A stretch of DNA of 64,000 nt from assembly GCF_000063545.1 (NCBI RefSeq), contig NC_009488.1, positions 2,063,052 to 2,127,051 of the forward strand. Direction: 5' to 3'. Shown here one piece after another: positions 37,817 through 48,152 of the stretch; the stretch's first letter is position 1, and the number at the start of each line of letters is the position of its first letter. The DNA is from Orientia tsutsugamushi str. Boryong (GTDB lineage: Bacteria > Pseudomonadota > Alphaproteobacteria > Rickettsiales > Rickettsiaceae). The notes under the pieces were generated by a model. It saw nothing but the letters and a program-made list of their open reading frames with translations. It was not told where the DNA came from and made no database searches. The position numbers and the translations under genes are program-made.

Positions 37817-39097
37817 ATGAGAAAGTTTATTAAAGTATATAGTATAAAATTAGTTAATGTATTGTACTTGAGTAGTGTGTTTTTTGTTAGCCATGTTTTT
37901 GCAGATATTACTCACAAGTTTAGTGGTGCATTTAGTTTTGAAGCTGGAGCTCCCTATTATCATTTTGAGCCGCATAGTGATAATGTTTCGGCCTATAGAA
38001 AAAATGTAGGATTATATTCAGAAGGGAATGTAAGTCTTAGTGTACAAGATGAGTTAGAGAATATAAGTTACGGTGGTAAAGTAGTATTGCATACTACTAC
38101 AAAAGCTAAAGGAGCTGCATCTTTAAATGGATCTAGGCTTTTTATAAAATCTAAAATTGGGTTAATGGAGTTTGGATCTCAGCATAGCATAGCTAAAGTG
38201 ATGCAAATTAGCCCTAAGGCATGTGGAGCAATGGGAACATGGTCTAGATATGCAAAACTTCCAGAAAATTATGTGTTTGCAGCTAGCAGTAGTTTGCCTA
38301 TAGAAGCGTTCTCAACTAATTCTGTTGGATATTCAGGAACTGAGTCTGTAAGGAAGATATCATATTATACTCCTGAATATTATGGATTAACATTTGGCGT
38401 TTCATATATTCCAGATACTAGTAATAGTACTGGCAATGTTGGAGATGATACTACTACTAAAGCTATAGTTATAAAGTTACCAGGGTATACCAATAGATAT
38501 GTTCAATACAGATTGGTAGCAACTGATGCTTGGGTAGGTGGAATAAATTATAAACATAACTTTCAAAGTGGTTCTAGTATTAAGCTAGGTGCAGTTATAG
38601 AATATGGTAATGCTCTTCCAATGAAGGTATACAATAATCCAGAATGTAAGAGTGAACATAAAATTGATGATGTTATTAATGTTAAAGATATACTAGCTTA
38701 TAGTCTTGGAGTTAGCTTAAGCAAAGAGAATATTCATTGTGGAGTATCTTATAGTACATGGGGAGATAGTTTTTTCAGTGATGAGATTGTAACAAAACCT
38801 AAGAGTGATTCTTGGAGTATAGGCATTGCTTATGTAGAAGTTCCGATAGGTGTTAGTCTTGAATGGTCTTATAACACTTATGGAGATCGTAATAGTAGGC
38901 ACGCTATAACTTTTGGTAGCGATTATCAATTAGCTGAAGGGTTGTCTGCATACTTTGATCTTAGTTATTTTATAGCTAAGGGGAGCAAGGTATTATTAGA
39001 TACTGATCCTAAAAAGACGCAGATAGCAAGTTATGATGATCAAGTCAAACCTTTTAGTGGAATATGCGGTATTCTTGGTATTAAAATTAAATTTTAA
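37817..39097 (+). CDS. Outer-membrane porin (Gram-negative general porin type)
   Basis: 426 residues. A Sec signal peptide (about 1-30, VLYLSSVFFVSHVFA, cleavage before DITHKFSGA) is followed by alternating beta strands throughout: FSGAFSFEAGA, GGKVVLHTTTK, ARLFIKSK-like SRLFIKSKIGLMEFGSQHS (the typical porin L3-preceding strand), VGYSGTESVRKISYYTP, GLTFGVSYIPDT. It ends GICGILGIKIKF with terminal Phe. The ATG has an excellent Shine-Dalgarno (AAGGGG, 6 bases upstream). A strong terminator follows, so it is monocistronic. It probably passes small solutes through the outer membrane; specificity cannot be read from sequence. Confidence 0.85.
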   Translation: MRKFIKVYSIKLVNVLYLSSVFFVSHVFADITHKFSGAFSFEAGAPYYHFEPHSDNVSAYRKNVGLYSEGNVSLSVQDELENISYGGKVVLHTTTKAKGAASLNGSRLFIKSKIGLMEFGSQHSIAKVMQISPKACGAMGTWSRYAKLPENYVFAASSSLPIEAFSTNSVGYSGTESVRKISYYTPEYYGLTFGVSYIPDTSNSTGNVGDDTTTKAIVIKLPGYTNRYVQYRLVATDAWVGGINYKHNFQSGSSIKLGAVIEYGNALPMKVYNNPECKSEHKIDDVINVKDILAYSLGVSLSKENIHCGVSYSTWGDSFFSDEIVTKPKSDSWSIGIAYVEVPIGVSLEWSYNTYGDRNSRHAITFGSDYQLAEGLSAYFDLSYFIAKGSKVLLDTDPKKTQIASYDDQVKPFSGICGILGIKIKF

Positions 39098-39130
39098 TGA
39101 AGGTAAGTATCACCTTCATTAAAATTTAAT
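39086..39130 (+). terminator. Bidirectional-type hairpin after the porin gene
   Basis: ATTAAATTTTAATGAAGGT (39086-39104) pairs perfectly with ACCTTCATTAAAATTTAAT (39112-39130), loop AAGTATC. The stem overlaps the stop codon. The GC-containing core sits next to the loop. Confidence 0.8.
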
Positions 39131-39260
39131 ACTTTGATAAAATACATATTAGCAAAACTTTACTTTACTATATAAAGATTGAGCTATCTAAAGTATTAGC
39201 GTTATACTAAGTGATGTAAGCTAGCAAGTGAGAGCTTTTTTAACAATAATTTTGAAATAT

Positions 39261-39824
39261 TTATAAATTAATAATATCTTGTTCTTTAAGTTTAATTATT
39301 TTATCAATTTTATCACAATATTTATCTGTTAATTCTTGTATTTCTTTGCTGTATATGTGTGCTTCATCTTTTGAGCATTCAGTGTTTTGTTCCATTTGCT
39401 TAATGAGCTCTATGCCATCACGTCTAATATTTCGAACAATGATTTTGCTTTTTTCTTGATATTTATGCGCTATTTTAACTAATTCTTTTCTACGTTCCTC
39501 ACTTGGAATAGGAAGCTGTAATCTGATTATTTGATTGTCATCTGAAATAATAGAAACTCCTAAATTTGCTTCCATAATTGCTTTTTTAACAGCTTTAACA
39601 AGACTTTTGTCCCATACTTGAACAAGGATAGTTTTTGTATCTGATACTGAAATTGTTGCAACTTGTAATATTGGAACTCTGCTATTATATGCTTCAACTT
39701 GTACTGGATCTAAAAAATATGCAGATGCTTGTCCAACTCTTAATCCTTTAAGATCTGCATCAAGTACTTGTAGTGCGCCGTTCATTTTTTTTGTTAATGA
39801 ATTAATTAGTTCTTCATGATTCAT
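39261..39824 (-). CDS. frr: Ribosome recycling factor
   Basis: 187 residues from the ATG at 39824. The open frame extends 20 codons upstream to 39884, but those residues (MHNIELYDYFYRYL) are outside the family. Conserved features: LKGLRVGQASAYFLDPVQVEAY (given to position: R and G of the tip region near residues 25-35), VSDTKTILVQVWDKS, EANLGVSIISDDNQIIRLQLP and LTEERR-equivalent IPSEERRKELVK, then VRNIRRDGIELIKQ. With EF-G it splits the post-termination ribosome. In many relatives frr follows pyrH; here it stands alone. Confidence 0.95.
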   Translation of the reverse strand: MNHEELINSLTKKMNGALQVLDADLKGLRVGQASAYFLDPVQVEAYNSRVPILQVATISVSDTKTILVQVWDKSLVKAVKKAIMEANLGVSIISDDNQIIRLQLPIPSEERRKELVKIAHKYQEKSKIIVRNIRRDGIELIKQMEQNTECSKDEAHIYSKEIQELTDKYCDKIDKIIKLKEQDIINL

Positions 39825-40103
39825 AACGCTAATATTTATTATTAAATATCTATAAAAATAATCATATAACTCTATATTATGCAAGCAGGATAATTAATTT
39901 AAAAGTTTATTATCTTGCTAATAATTGAGTTAGAATAGTTAGAAGATGGTAATTGATATTTGTTTAGAATGCATTATGATCATTTACAGAATTAATTCAA
40001 CTTAAGCGCGAATTAATTCACGAATTCCAAGAAATTAGTTTACTGCTGAAAGCTTAAGTTCTATAATCGATAAGTGGTTATTTTATAACATATATTTATT
40101 TTA

Positions 40104-42143
40104 ATGGTTAACCTGATAATTAATAATAAAAAAGTTAAAATTAAAGACGAAATAACAATTATTCAAGCTTGTGAGTTATTGAATATCGAAGTGCCAAGAT
40201 TTTGCTATCACGAACGTTTGGCTATAGCTGGTAATTGTAGAATGTGCTTAGTTGAAATTGAAAGTTCTCCTAAGTTAGTAGCTTCATGTGCGATGCTTAT
40301 ATCAGATGGTATGGTAATTCATACAAATTCTCCAAGAGTTGAAAAAGCTCGAAAAAGTGTTATGGAATTTTTATTAATTAATCATCCACTAGATTGTCCA
40401 GTTTGTGATCAAGGTGGAGAATGCGATTTACAGGATCAAGCATTTAAATATGGTAGTCAAGTTAGCCGCTTTAATGAAAATAAACGCATAGTTAAAGATA
40501 AATATATGGGTCCATTAATTGCAACTCATATGACACGGTGTATTCACTGTACTAGATGTATTAGATTTGCTCAAGATATAGCTGGGCTACCAGAAATAGG
40601 AGCTATTGGCAGAGGAGAAAATATGGAAGTACAGACTTATTTAGAGAAAAGTATGAAATCTGAATTGTCTGGTAATGTAATTGATCTTTGCCCAGTTGGG
40701 GCATTGAATTCTAAGCCTTATGCTTGTACAGCAAGGTCATGGGAATTAACATATACTGAATCAGTTGATGTATTTGATGCTATGGGATCGAATATTAAGA
40801 TAAATTCTCGTGGTTTAGAGGTAATGCGAATTTTGCCATCTTATTGTGATGAAATTAATGAAGAATGGATATCTGATAAAACTAGGTTTTCTTATGATGG
40901 GCTAAAATATCAGCGTCTTGATAGGCCATATATAAAAAAAAATGGCAGATTGCAAGAAGCAAGCTGGAATGATGCTGTAGAATATATAGCTGACAAGATG
41001 AGAAAAACTCCTGGAGACAAAATGGCTGCTATTGCTGGTACTATGGTAGATTGTGAATCAATGTTTGCTCTGAAATTATTGATGCAAAATTTTGGCTGTA
41101 ATAATTTTGATACCAATCAATTTAATTATAAATTGGACATTAGCTCTAGGGGCAATTATTTATTTAATACCTCGATTGCTGGAGTTGATTTTTCGGATTT
41201 ATGTTTGTTGGTTGGTGTTGATATGAATTTTTCTGCTCCAGTTCTTGGAGCGAGGTTAACAAGATTACAACGTTGGAAGAAACTAAAAATATTAAATATT
41301 GGCCCAGAAAATTATGAGCACAGATTTAATGTGATTAACATAGGGAATAGCCCTAGTTTATTAGTTGATATTTTAAGTGGTAACCACAAAATTATAAATG
41401 AAATTAATAGCGCTAAAAATCCGATGATAATTATTGGTGACTTAGCTTATGCTCGTGATGATGGTTTAAAAGTTCTTGAATTATGTCAAAATATTGCTTA
41501 CAAGTATAATTTTATTCGACAAAATTGGAATGGGTATAATATTTTACATAATCATGCTTCGACTGTTGGAGCTATTGATTTGGGATTTTTTGCAGATAGT
41601 AATAGTAAAAATGTAACTAAAATTTTAAATGGCTGCGAACAAGGAGAAATATCATTAGTTTATTTGTTAGGGGCTGATGAGCTTGATACAAGTAAGCTAA
41701 GTAATGCTTTTGTTATTTATCAAGGACATCATGGTGATATAGGCGCTAACTGTGCTGATGTAGTATTGCCTGGAGCAGCATATACTGAAAAAAATGCTAT
41801 TTATGTTAATTTTGAGGGTAGGGCGCAATATGCTAGACAAGCAGTTGCTAAAGTAGGTTCAGCTAAAGATGATTGGTTAATTATCAAAAATATATCGGAT
41901 AAAGTAAAATCTAAATTTTACTTTAAGGATCTATATGATTTAAGAAGTCAAGCTGCTAAAGTTGCTAAATCATTAAGAAATATTGGTAATATACAAAAAA
42001 GCAGCGTAAAAAAGATTAAAAGTGATATCATATTAAATACGGAAGAAGTATTTGCTTTAAAGAAACGCAATTTTTATATTACTGATGTAATTACTAGAGT
42101 ATCACCAGTTATGGCAGAATGTACAAAAGTACAAAAAGGATAA
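40104..42143 (+). CDS. nuoG: NADH-quinone oxidoreductase subunit G
   Basis: 679 residues. The N-terminal ferredoxin-like domain has the 2Fe-2S ligands in CYHERLAIAGNCRMC and SCAML. The His-Cys 4Fe-4S site follows in HPLDCPVCDQGGECDLQDQ, then CIHCTRCIRFAQDIAG with a later Cys in VIDLCPVGAL. The rest is the molybdopterin-oxidoreductase-like domain (no cofactor needed). It belongs to the peripheral electron-transfer arm of complex I. It is first in an uninterrupted nuoGHIJKLMN operon; nuoA-F are not in the window. 56 bases to nuoH. Confidence 0.96.
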   Translation: MVNLIINNKKVKIKDEITIIQACELLNIEVPRFCYHERLAIAGNCRMCLVEIESSPKLVASCAMLISDGMVIHTNSPRVEKARKSVMEFLLINHPLDCPVCDQGGECDLQDQAFKYGSQVSRFNENKRIVKDKYMGPLIATHMTRCIHCTRCIRFAQDIAGLPEIGAIGRGENMEVQTYLEKSMKSELSGNVIDLCPVGALNSKPYACTARSWELTYTESVDVFDAMGSNIKINSRGLEVMRILPSYCDEINEEWISDKTRFSYDGLKYQRLDRPYIKKNGRLQEASWNDAVEYIADKMRKTPGDKMAAIAGTMVDCESMFALKLLMQNFGCNNFDTNQFNYKLDISSRGNYLFNTSIAGVDFSDLCLLVGVDMNFSAPVLGARLTRLQRWKKLKILNIGPENYEHRFNVINIGNSPSLLVDILSGNHKIINEINSAKNPMIIIGDLAYARDDGLKVLELCQNIAYKYNFIRQNWNGYNILHNHASTVGAIDLGFFADSNSKNVTKILNGCEQGEISLVYLLGADELDTSKLSNAFVIYQGHHGDIGANCADVVLPGAAYTEKNAIYVNFEGRAQYARQAVAKVGSAKDDWLIIKNISDKVKSKFYFKDLYDLRSQAAKVAKSLRNIGNIQKSSVKKIKSDIILNTEEVFALKKRNFYITDVITRVSPVMAECTKVQKG

Positions 42144-42199
42144 TATTAGAGTTAAAGTTAAATCTTGTACATTAAATAAAAAATAATAATTATGACTAT

Positions 42200-43270
42200 A
42201 TGACTATCTGTACAGATATAATTGCCAATGGCTATGATTTAAAGACACTAATTTATAATAGTGGAGTTGTTTCAATAAAAGTTATAGCGTTAATTATTTG
42301 CTTGTTACTTGCAACAGCATATTTAACATTTGCTGAGAGAAAAGTCATTGCTTATATGCAATTACGTGTTGGGCCTAGTTTGGCTGGCCCATTTGGATTG
42401 TTACAGCCAATAGCTGATGCTATAAAATTAGTTTTTAAAGAGCCTATTATACCAGCAAAAGCTGATAGGAAATTGTTTATTATAGCTCCAATTATTACTT
42501 TTGTATTATCTTTATTAGGTTGGTCTGTAATTCCAATTGACCATGATATCGTTCTTTCTAGAATTCATATAGGAGGAATATTATTTATATTAGCAGTAAC
42601 TTCATTAGGAGTTTATGGAATTATAATTGCTGGCTGGGCAAGTAATTCTAAGTATGCTTTTTTAGGTGCTGTAAGGTCTGCAGCGCAAATGATTTCATAT
42701 GAATTAGCAATGGCACTAAGTATAGTTGCAGTACTTATTGTGACTGGAGAAATGGATTTGATTCAAATTGTTGAAGCACAAAAAACTAGGCCTATATGGT
42801 TAACAATAATGATGCTACCATTAGCAGTTATTTATTTTATATCAATATTAGCTAAAACTAATAGGCTGCCATTTGATCTTCCAGAGGCTGAATCTGAGCT
42901 AGTTGCAGGATATAATGTTGAATATTCTTCTATGGCTTTTGCTATGTTTTTTCTTGGAGAATATGCTAACATGATATTGGGTAGTAGCTTAATGACTATC
43001 ATGTTTTTAGGAGGATACTTGCCTCCATTTAATTTAGAGATATTAACTTTCATTCCAGGTTATATATGGTTTATATTAAAAGTATCTATGGTATTATTCT
43101 GTTTTTTATGGATACGAGCAACATTGCCACGATATAGATATGATCAATTAATGTATTTGGGATTGAAAGTATTTTTGCCGATTGTATTAGCTTGGATAAT
43201 AGTAGTATCAACTATTTTAGTATATAGTAATAACTTACCCATAGCACTAGAAACTGTGCTAAACAAATAA
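42200..43270 (+). CDS. nuoH: NADH-quinone oxidoreductase subunit H
   Basis: 356 residues, eight or so membrane segments. Signatures are [20 protein letters not shown] and [18 protein letters not shown] (quinone-site loops), [14 protein letters not shown] and [20 protein letters not shown]. It forms the quinone-binding membrane base of complex I, joining peripheral arm and proton pumps. An earlier ATG at 42192 meets TGA after two codons, so the start is 42200. Confidence 0.97.
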   Translation: MTICTDIIANGYDLKTLIYNSGVVSIKVIALIICLLLATAYLTFAERKVIAYMQLRVGPSLAGPFGLLQPIADAIKLVFKEPIIPAKADRKLFIIAPIITFVLSLLGWSVIPIDHDIVLSRIHIGGILFILAVTSLGVYGIIIAGWASNSKYAFLGAVRSAAQMISYELAMALSIVAVLIVTGEMDLIQIVEAQKTRPIWLTIMMLPLAVIYFISILAKTNRLPFDLPEAESELVAGYNVEYSSMAFAMFFLGEYANMILGSSLMTIMFLGGYLPPFNLEILTFIPGYIWFILKVSMVLFCFLWIRATLPRYRYDQLMYLGLKVFLPIVLAWIIVVSTILVYSNNLPIALETVLNK

Positions 43271-43295
43271 TTGGATTTAATGTAGAGAATCGAAA

Positions 43296-43781
43296 ATGAA
43301 AATAACTAATTTTACTAAATCTTTTCTTTTGTATGAAATTATTGTTGGAATGTTTTTAACTTTGAAATATTTTTTTAAATCTAAAGTTACGATTCGTTAT
43401 CCTAATGAAGTTAGCAAATTGAGCCCAAGATTTAAAGGAGAGCATGCTTTAAGACGCTATCCAGATGGTGAAGAGAGATGTATAGCATGTAAATTATGCG
43501 AAGCTATTTGTCCAGCTCAAGCTATTACTATTGAAGCAAAAGAGCAGCCGAATGGTAGTAGGCGCACTACTAAATATGATATTGATATGACTAAGTGTAT
43601 ATATTGCGGATTATGTCAAGAGGCATGCCCAGTAGATGCTATTGTTGAAGGGCCAAATTTAGAATTTGCTACAGAAACTCATCAGGAATTATTGTATAAC
43701 AAAGAGAAACTTTTAAGAAATGGTGATATGTGGGAACATGTAATAGCTAAAAATTTAAAAGTGGATAGTATTTACAGGTAG
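43296..43781 (+). CDS. nuoI: NADH-quinone oxidoreductase subunit I
   Basis: 161 residues with the two 4Fe-4S motifs of the 8Fe ferredoxin subunit, [12 protein letters not shown] and [12 protein letters not shown]. An amphipathic N-terminus lies on the membrane ([17 protein letters not shown]). It passes electrons along the peripheral arm towards the quinone. 25 bases after nuoH and 3 before nuoJ. Confidence 0.97.
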   Translation: MKITNFTKSFLLYEIIVGMFLTLKYFFKSKVTIRYPNEVSKLSPRFKGEHALRRYPDGEERCIACKLCEAICPAQAITIEAKEQPNGSRRTTKYDIDMTKCIYCGLCQEACPVDAIVEGPNLEFATETHQELLYNKEKLLRNGDMWEHVIAKNLKVDSIYR

Positions 43782-43784
43782 TTA

Positions 43785-44393
43785 ATGTTATTTTTTTATT
43801 TATTTTCTGTTTTAGCACTACTTGGGAGTATTGGGGTTATAACAAGCAAAAATCCAGTATATGCAGCATTGTGGTTAATATTTGTGTTCTGTAATACATC
43901 TGGGTTACTAATATTACTTGGAGCAGAATTTTTAGCTTTCTTATTAGTAATAGTTTATGCTGGAGCTGTAGCAATTTTATTTCTTTTTGTAGTAATGATG
44001 TTGAATATAAAGTCTGACAATCTAGTTTTAGTGAAAACGCGTACTATTTTAAATATTCCAATTTATGTAATTATTGCTTTCATTTTTATCATTGATTTAA
44101 GCATAATTATTGTTATGTGTTTTAGCAATTACTGTCCCATACATTATGAGGAAAATAACTTAGATATTAAAGCTATTGGTAGAGTATTATATACTGAATA
44201 TGCGCTACAGTTTCAGTTATCTGGAATAATATTGTTGATCGCAATGATTGGTTGCGTTGTATTAACAGTACGTAAAAGATCTGGAGTTAAAAGGCAAGAT
44301 CATTACTCTCAAATTAATCGCAATAGAAATAGCAGCATTCAAGTTGTTAAAGTTGAAGTTAACAAGGGGATAGAGGATGTCGATTCTAATTAA
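43785..44393 (+). CDS. nuoJ: NADH-quinone oxidoreductase subunit J
   Basis: 202 residues, five membrane helices. The family signature lies around SKNPVYAALWLIFVF and GAEFLAFLLVIVYAGAVAIL, with the third helix VVMMLNIKS. It has a polar C-terminal tail of about 40 residues. Part of the membrane arm. Its end overlaps the nuoK start by 17 bases, so coupled translation is likely. Confidence 0.95.
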   Translation: MLFFYLFSVLALLGSIGVITSKNPVYAALWLIFVFCNTSGLLILLGAEFLAFLLVIVYAGAVAILFLFVVMMLNIKSDNLVLVKTRTILNIPIYVIIAFIFIIDLSIIIVMCFSNYCPIHYEENNLDIKAIGRVLYTEYALQFQLSGIILLIAMIGCVVLTVRKRSGVKRQDHYSQINRNRNSSIQVVKVEVNKGIEDVDSN

Positions 44394-44700
44394 AGAAATA
44401 GGTCTAATACATTATTTGATATTTACAACGATACTATTTGGAATTGGATTGATTGGAGTTATGCGGAATTGGTGTAGTGTAATTTTGACCCTCATGTCAA
44501 TAGAGTTAATGCTATTAGCAGTTAATGTTAATTTCATAGTGTTTGCAAGTTATTATAATAATATTATAGGGCAAATTTTTAGTATAATGATATTTTCGGT
44601 AGCAGCAGCTGAATCTGCTATTGGATTAGCAATAATTGTGGTACATTTTCGTAATTGTTCTTCAATTTCAGTTAAGGATTTAAACAAATTGAAGGGATAA
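44377..44700 (+). CDS. nuoK: NADH-quinone oxidoreductase subunit K
   Basis: 107 residues, three membrane helices. Conserved Glu in LMSIELMLLAVNVNF and in FSVAAAESAIGLAIIV, both in the proton-translocation path. Overlaps nuoJ by 17 bases; 3 bases before nuoL. Confidence 0.96.
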   Translation: MSILIKEIGLIHYLIFTTILFGIGLIGVMRNWCSVILTLMSIELMLLAVNVNFIVFASYYNNIIGQIFSIMIFSVAAAESAIGLAIIVVHFRNCSSISVKDLNKLKG

Positions 44701-44703
44701 GAT

Positions 44704-46611
44704 ATGTCATTTTTAATTACATTATTACCGTGTTTACCTTTAATTTCAGGTGTAATTAGTAGATTAAATAATAGTTTTGCGACAAAAATAATATCGTATA
44801 TAACTGTTATGTTAATTGCTAGTACTAGCTTTGCTGCAATTTTAGTTTTTTGGAATATTAGCAAGCATAATAGTGTTGAACATATAATATTGTTTGAGTG
44901 GCTTGAGCTGTTAAATTTTAAATCACATTGGGCTATTTACATTGATAAATTAACAGCACTAATGTTAGTCATAGTATCCTTAATTTCTACGATAGTTCAT
45001 ATTTATTCTATAGGTTATTTACATGACGATAAAGAATTACCTAAATTCATGTCATATTTATCTTTTTTTACTTTTTTTATGTTGATGTTAGTCTCATCAG
45101 ATAATTTTTTACAGCTATTTTTTGGATGGGAAGGAGTAGGGGTAAGTTCTTACTTATTAATAGGATTTTGGCATAAAAAATATGCCGCAATAATTGCAGC
45201 ATATAAAGCATTTATTGTTAATAGATTTGCTGACTGTGCATTTCTTTTAGCAATTATTGCTATTATTTATAATTGCAACTCTGTAGAATTTAAGACAGTA
45301 TTTAGTCATGCTGAACAATTATCAAAAACAATAGTCTCAATTGTTGATATTAAAATCAGTGTTTTAGACTTAATTTGTTGTTTGCTATTTATTGGATGTA
45401 TGGGCAAATCTGCTCAAATTGGTTTGCATATATGGTTACCAGATGCTATGGAAGGGCCTACTCCTGCATCAGCACTAATTCATGCTGCTACTATGGTAAC
45501 AGCTGGCATATTCTTATTGGCTAGATGTTCATTTATGTTTGAATATTCTACAGCAATATTAAATCTTATTGCTATTACTGGTGGGTTTACTTGTATATTA
45601 ACTTCAATAATTGCAGTTTGTCAAAATGATATAAAAAAAATCATTGCATATTCTACCTGTAGTCAATTAGGTTATATGGTAATGGCATGTGGATCATCTA
45701 GTTATAATGGAGCAATGTTTCATTTACTAACGCATGCTTTTTTTAAAGCAATGTTATTTTTAGCTGCAGGCAATGTTATACATATGACTCATCAGCAAGA
45801 TTTAAATAAAATGCCGCAGCAATTGTGGAGAGTTATGCCTTATACTTATGGGTTATTTTGGTTAGGAACATTAGCAATTGTTGGAATATTTCCTTTTTCA
45901 GGATTCTATTCAAAGGATATGATACTAGAATCTGTTTATCTTACAGATAATAAATTTGTTTATTATCTGGGGATTATTGCAGTATTTTTCACAGCGATGT
46001 ATTCAATTAAATTAATTATAGGAATTTTTCATCAACCTTCTTTTTCATCAACTAAACATTCGATTAAGGAAGTTTCGATAATTATGAATCTGCCGTTATT
46101 AATCTTAGCAATTGGTAGTGCTATTTCTGGATGGTATTGTTATAATATCTTAACTATTGGAAAAGTTGAATATTTTGCTAATTCATTATTTAATAATGGA
46201 AATTTAGAAAATTTACATATTAATTGCTGGATGATAAAAATACTTCCAATTTTAGTAGGAGTATTTGGCTTAATAATTGGGGGGTTAATTTATTATTATA
46301 AAAGTAACGTGAATATTAGCATAATCAGGAGTATTAGTTCTCCAGCTAGGAACAAGTTTTATTTTGATGAAATATATAATACTTTACTAGTGAAAACCTT
46401 TAATATTGTTTCATACTACTTAAGTATATTTGATATTAAATGCATAAATAAATTTTTAGATGATAGCTTGATATTTTTAGTGCAAAGTGGGTTTTCAGGT
46501 ATAAAAAAAATGCAATCAGGGTATGTATCTTGCTATATATTAACAGCACTAGTTAGCATGACTGCATTTTTTACTTTAATTGTTATTAATTACTTTATAA
46601 CTAGTAACTAA
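44704..46611 (+). CDS. nuoL: NADH-quinone oxidoreductase subunit L
   Basis: 635 residues. An antiporter-like proton-pumping subunit with FFGWEGVGVSSYLLIGFW (conserved Glu), GLHIWLPDAMEGPTPASALI and HAATMVTAGIFLLARC, and KKIIAYSTCSQLGYM. It has the long C-terminal lateral helix region. It sits at the far end of the membrane arm. Directly abuts nuoM, no gap. Confidence 0.97.
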   Translation: MSFLITLLPCLPLISGVISRLNNSFATKIISYITVMLIASTSFAAILVFWNISKHNSVEHIILFEWLELLNFKSHWAIYIDKLTALMLVIVSLISTIVHIYSIGYLHDDKELPKFMSYLSFFTFFMLMLVSSDNFLQLFFGWEGVGVSSYLLIGFWHKKYAAIIAAYKAFIVNRFADCAFLLAIIAIIYNCNSVEFKTVFSHAEQLSKTIVSIVDIKISVLDLICCLLFIGCMGKSAQIGLHIWLPDAMEGPTPASALIHAATMVTAGIFLLARCSFMFEYSTAILNLIAITGGFTCILTSIIAVCQNDIKKIIAYSTCSQLGYMVMACGSSSYNGAMFHLLTHAFFKAMLFLAAGNVIHMTHQQDLNKMPQQLWRVMPYTYGLFWLGTLAIVGIFPFSGFYSKDMILESVYLTDNKFVYYLGIIAVFFTAMYSIKLIIGIFHQPSFSSTKHSIKEVSIIMNLPLLILAIGSAISGWYCYNILTIGKVEYFANSLFNNGNLENLHINCWMIKILPILVGVFGLIIGGLIYYYKSNVNISIIRSISSPARNKFYFDEIYNTLLVKTFNIVSYYLSIFDIKCINKFLDDSLIFLVQSGFSGIKKMQSGYVSCYILTALVSMTAFFTLIVINYFITSN

Positions 46612-48108
46612 ATGCCAATAGTAACTCAAGATATTCCTATATTATCAGTTTGTATTTCTTTGCCATTAAGTGCATTGATAATTTTGTTGCTTATGAGATT
46701 AAGCAATTATTTTAATAAATTAGTGTATGTTAAATTCATTGCACTATTAAGTTCATTATTAACATTACTTTGTACCATATATTTATTATTACAATTTGAT
46801 AATACTGCACATACATATCAGTTTGTTGAATTATATTCAATATTTAAATTGATTGGGCTTAATTATCATGTAGGTATTGATGGTATATCTATCTTCTTTA
46901 TTGCTTTAACAGCTTTACTTACATTATTATCTATTGTTATTAGTATTTTTACTGTTCAGAAAAAACTGGAAGATAATTTATTATGTTTTTTATTAATAGA
47001 ATCATTAGTTATCGGAGCCTTTAGCTCGATGAATTTATTGCTATTTTTCATGTTTTTTGAAGCATCATTGTTTCCAATATTTTTACTAATAGGAATTTGG
47101 GGAAGCAGCAATAGAATCTATGCTGCATTAAAGTTTTTTCTGTATAGTTTTGTTGGATCAGTATTTTTCTTGGTAGCTATTATATATATACACACATACA
47201 CTGGTACACTTGAGATTACAGAGTTATATGATCTTATGCCTAGGTTTGATATATCAGTACAAATGCTATTATGGTTAAGTATATTTGTTGCTTTTGCTAT
47301 TAAAATACCTATGTTGCCTTTGCATAGTTGGTTGCCTGATGCTCACGTTGAAGCCCAAACTGGAGGTTCTGTAATGCTAGCTGGAATATTACTTAAATTG
47401 GGTGGATTTGGATTATTAAGAATATGTTTGCCTATGTTGCCAGCTGCATCACAAAAATTTAGTAGTATCGCCATGATATTCAGTGTGGCTGCTATTATTT
47501 ATTTTTCCATTATAGCTTTTCAACAAATAGATATAAAAAAAGCAATTGCTTATTCTTCAATTGCTCATATGGGGTATGTTACTGTTGGTATTTTTAGCTT
47601 GAATACTTATGGAATTCAGGGAGCAATTTTTCAAATGTTAAGTCATGGATTGATATCACCAGCTTTATTTATGATTATTGGTATTTTATATGATCGAACT
47701 CATACTAGAGAAATAAGGTTTTATGGTGGTTTAGCTGTTAAAATGACTAAATTAGCTAGTATTTTTATGGCAGCAGTACTTGGGTCAATAGGTGTGCCAG
47801 GTACAAGTGGATTTATTGGTGAATTTTTAGTGTTATTAGGGGCTATTACCGCATCTCCATTAATTGGAAGTTTTGCAATTCTAGGAGTGTTACTTGGGGC
47901 TGTATATATGCTTTCGCTTTATCGGCGTATTATGTTAGGAGAAATTACTAATCAAAGAGTTTATCAGTTGAATGATATTTTATTAAGTGAAAAGGTAGCT
48001 GTGCTACCTTTAATAGTAGCTATGTTTATAATAGGTGTATATCCTAAATTTGTATTAAACATTTTATTGATACCAGCTAAGAACTTAAGCAGTTTATTTA
48101 TTATATAA
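46612..48108 (+). CDS. nuoM: NADH-quinone oxidoreductase subunit M
   Basis: 498 residues, about 14 membrane helices. Motifs: GIDGISIFFIALTALLT, FFMFFEASLFPIFLLIGIWG (conserved Glu), IKIPMLPLHSWLPDAHVEAQ and TGGSVMLAGILLKLGGFG, and KKAIAYSSIAHMGYV. A proton-pumping membrane-arm subunit. It begins immediately after the nuoL stop, without a spacer. Confidence 0.97.
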   Translation: MPIVTQDIPILSVCISLPLSALIILLLMRLSNYFNKLVYVKFIALLSSLLTLLCTIYLLLQFDNTAHTYQFVELYSIFKLIGLNYHVGIDGISIFFIALTALLTLLSIVISIFTVQKKLEDNLLCFLLIESLVIGAFSSMNLLLFFMFFEASLFPIFLLIGIWGSSNRIYAALKFFLYSFVGSVFFLVAIIYIHTYTGTLEITELYDLMPRFDISVQMLLWLSIFVAFAIKIPMLPLHSWLPDAHVEAQTGGSVMLAGILLKLGGFGLLRICLPMLPAASQKFSSIAMIFSVAAIIYFSIIAFQQIDIKKAIAYSSIAHMGYVTVGIFSLNTYGIQGAIFQMLSHGLISPALFMIIGILYDRTHTREIRFYGGLAVKMTKLASIFMAAVLGSIGVPGTSGFIGEFLVLLGAITASPLIGSFAILGVLLGAVYMLSLYRRIMLGEITNQRVYQLNDILLSEKVAVLPLIVAMFIIGVYPKFVLNILLIPAKNLSSLFII

Positions 48109-48152
48109 ATTGTAATTGCTGTGTACGTTTAATTTTATTTGAAAGAGTTATT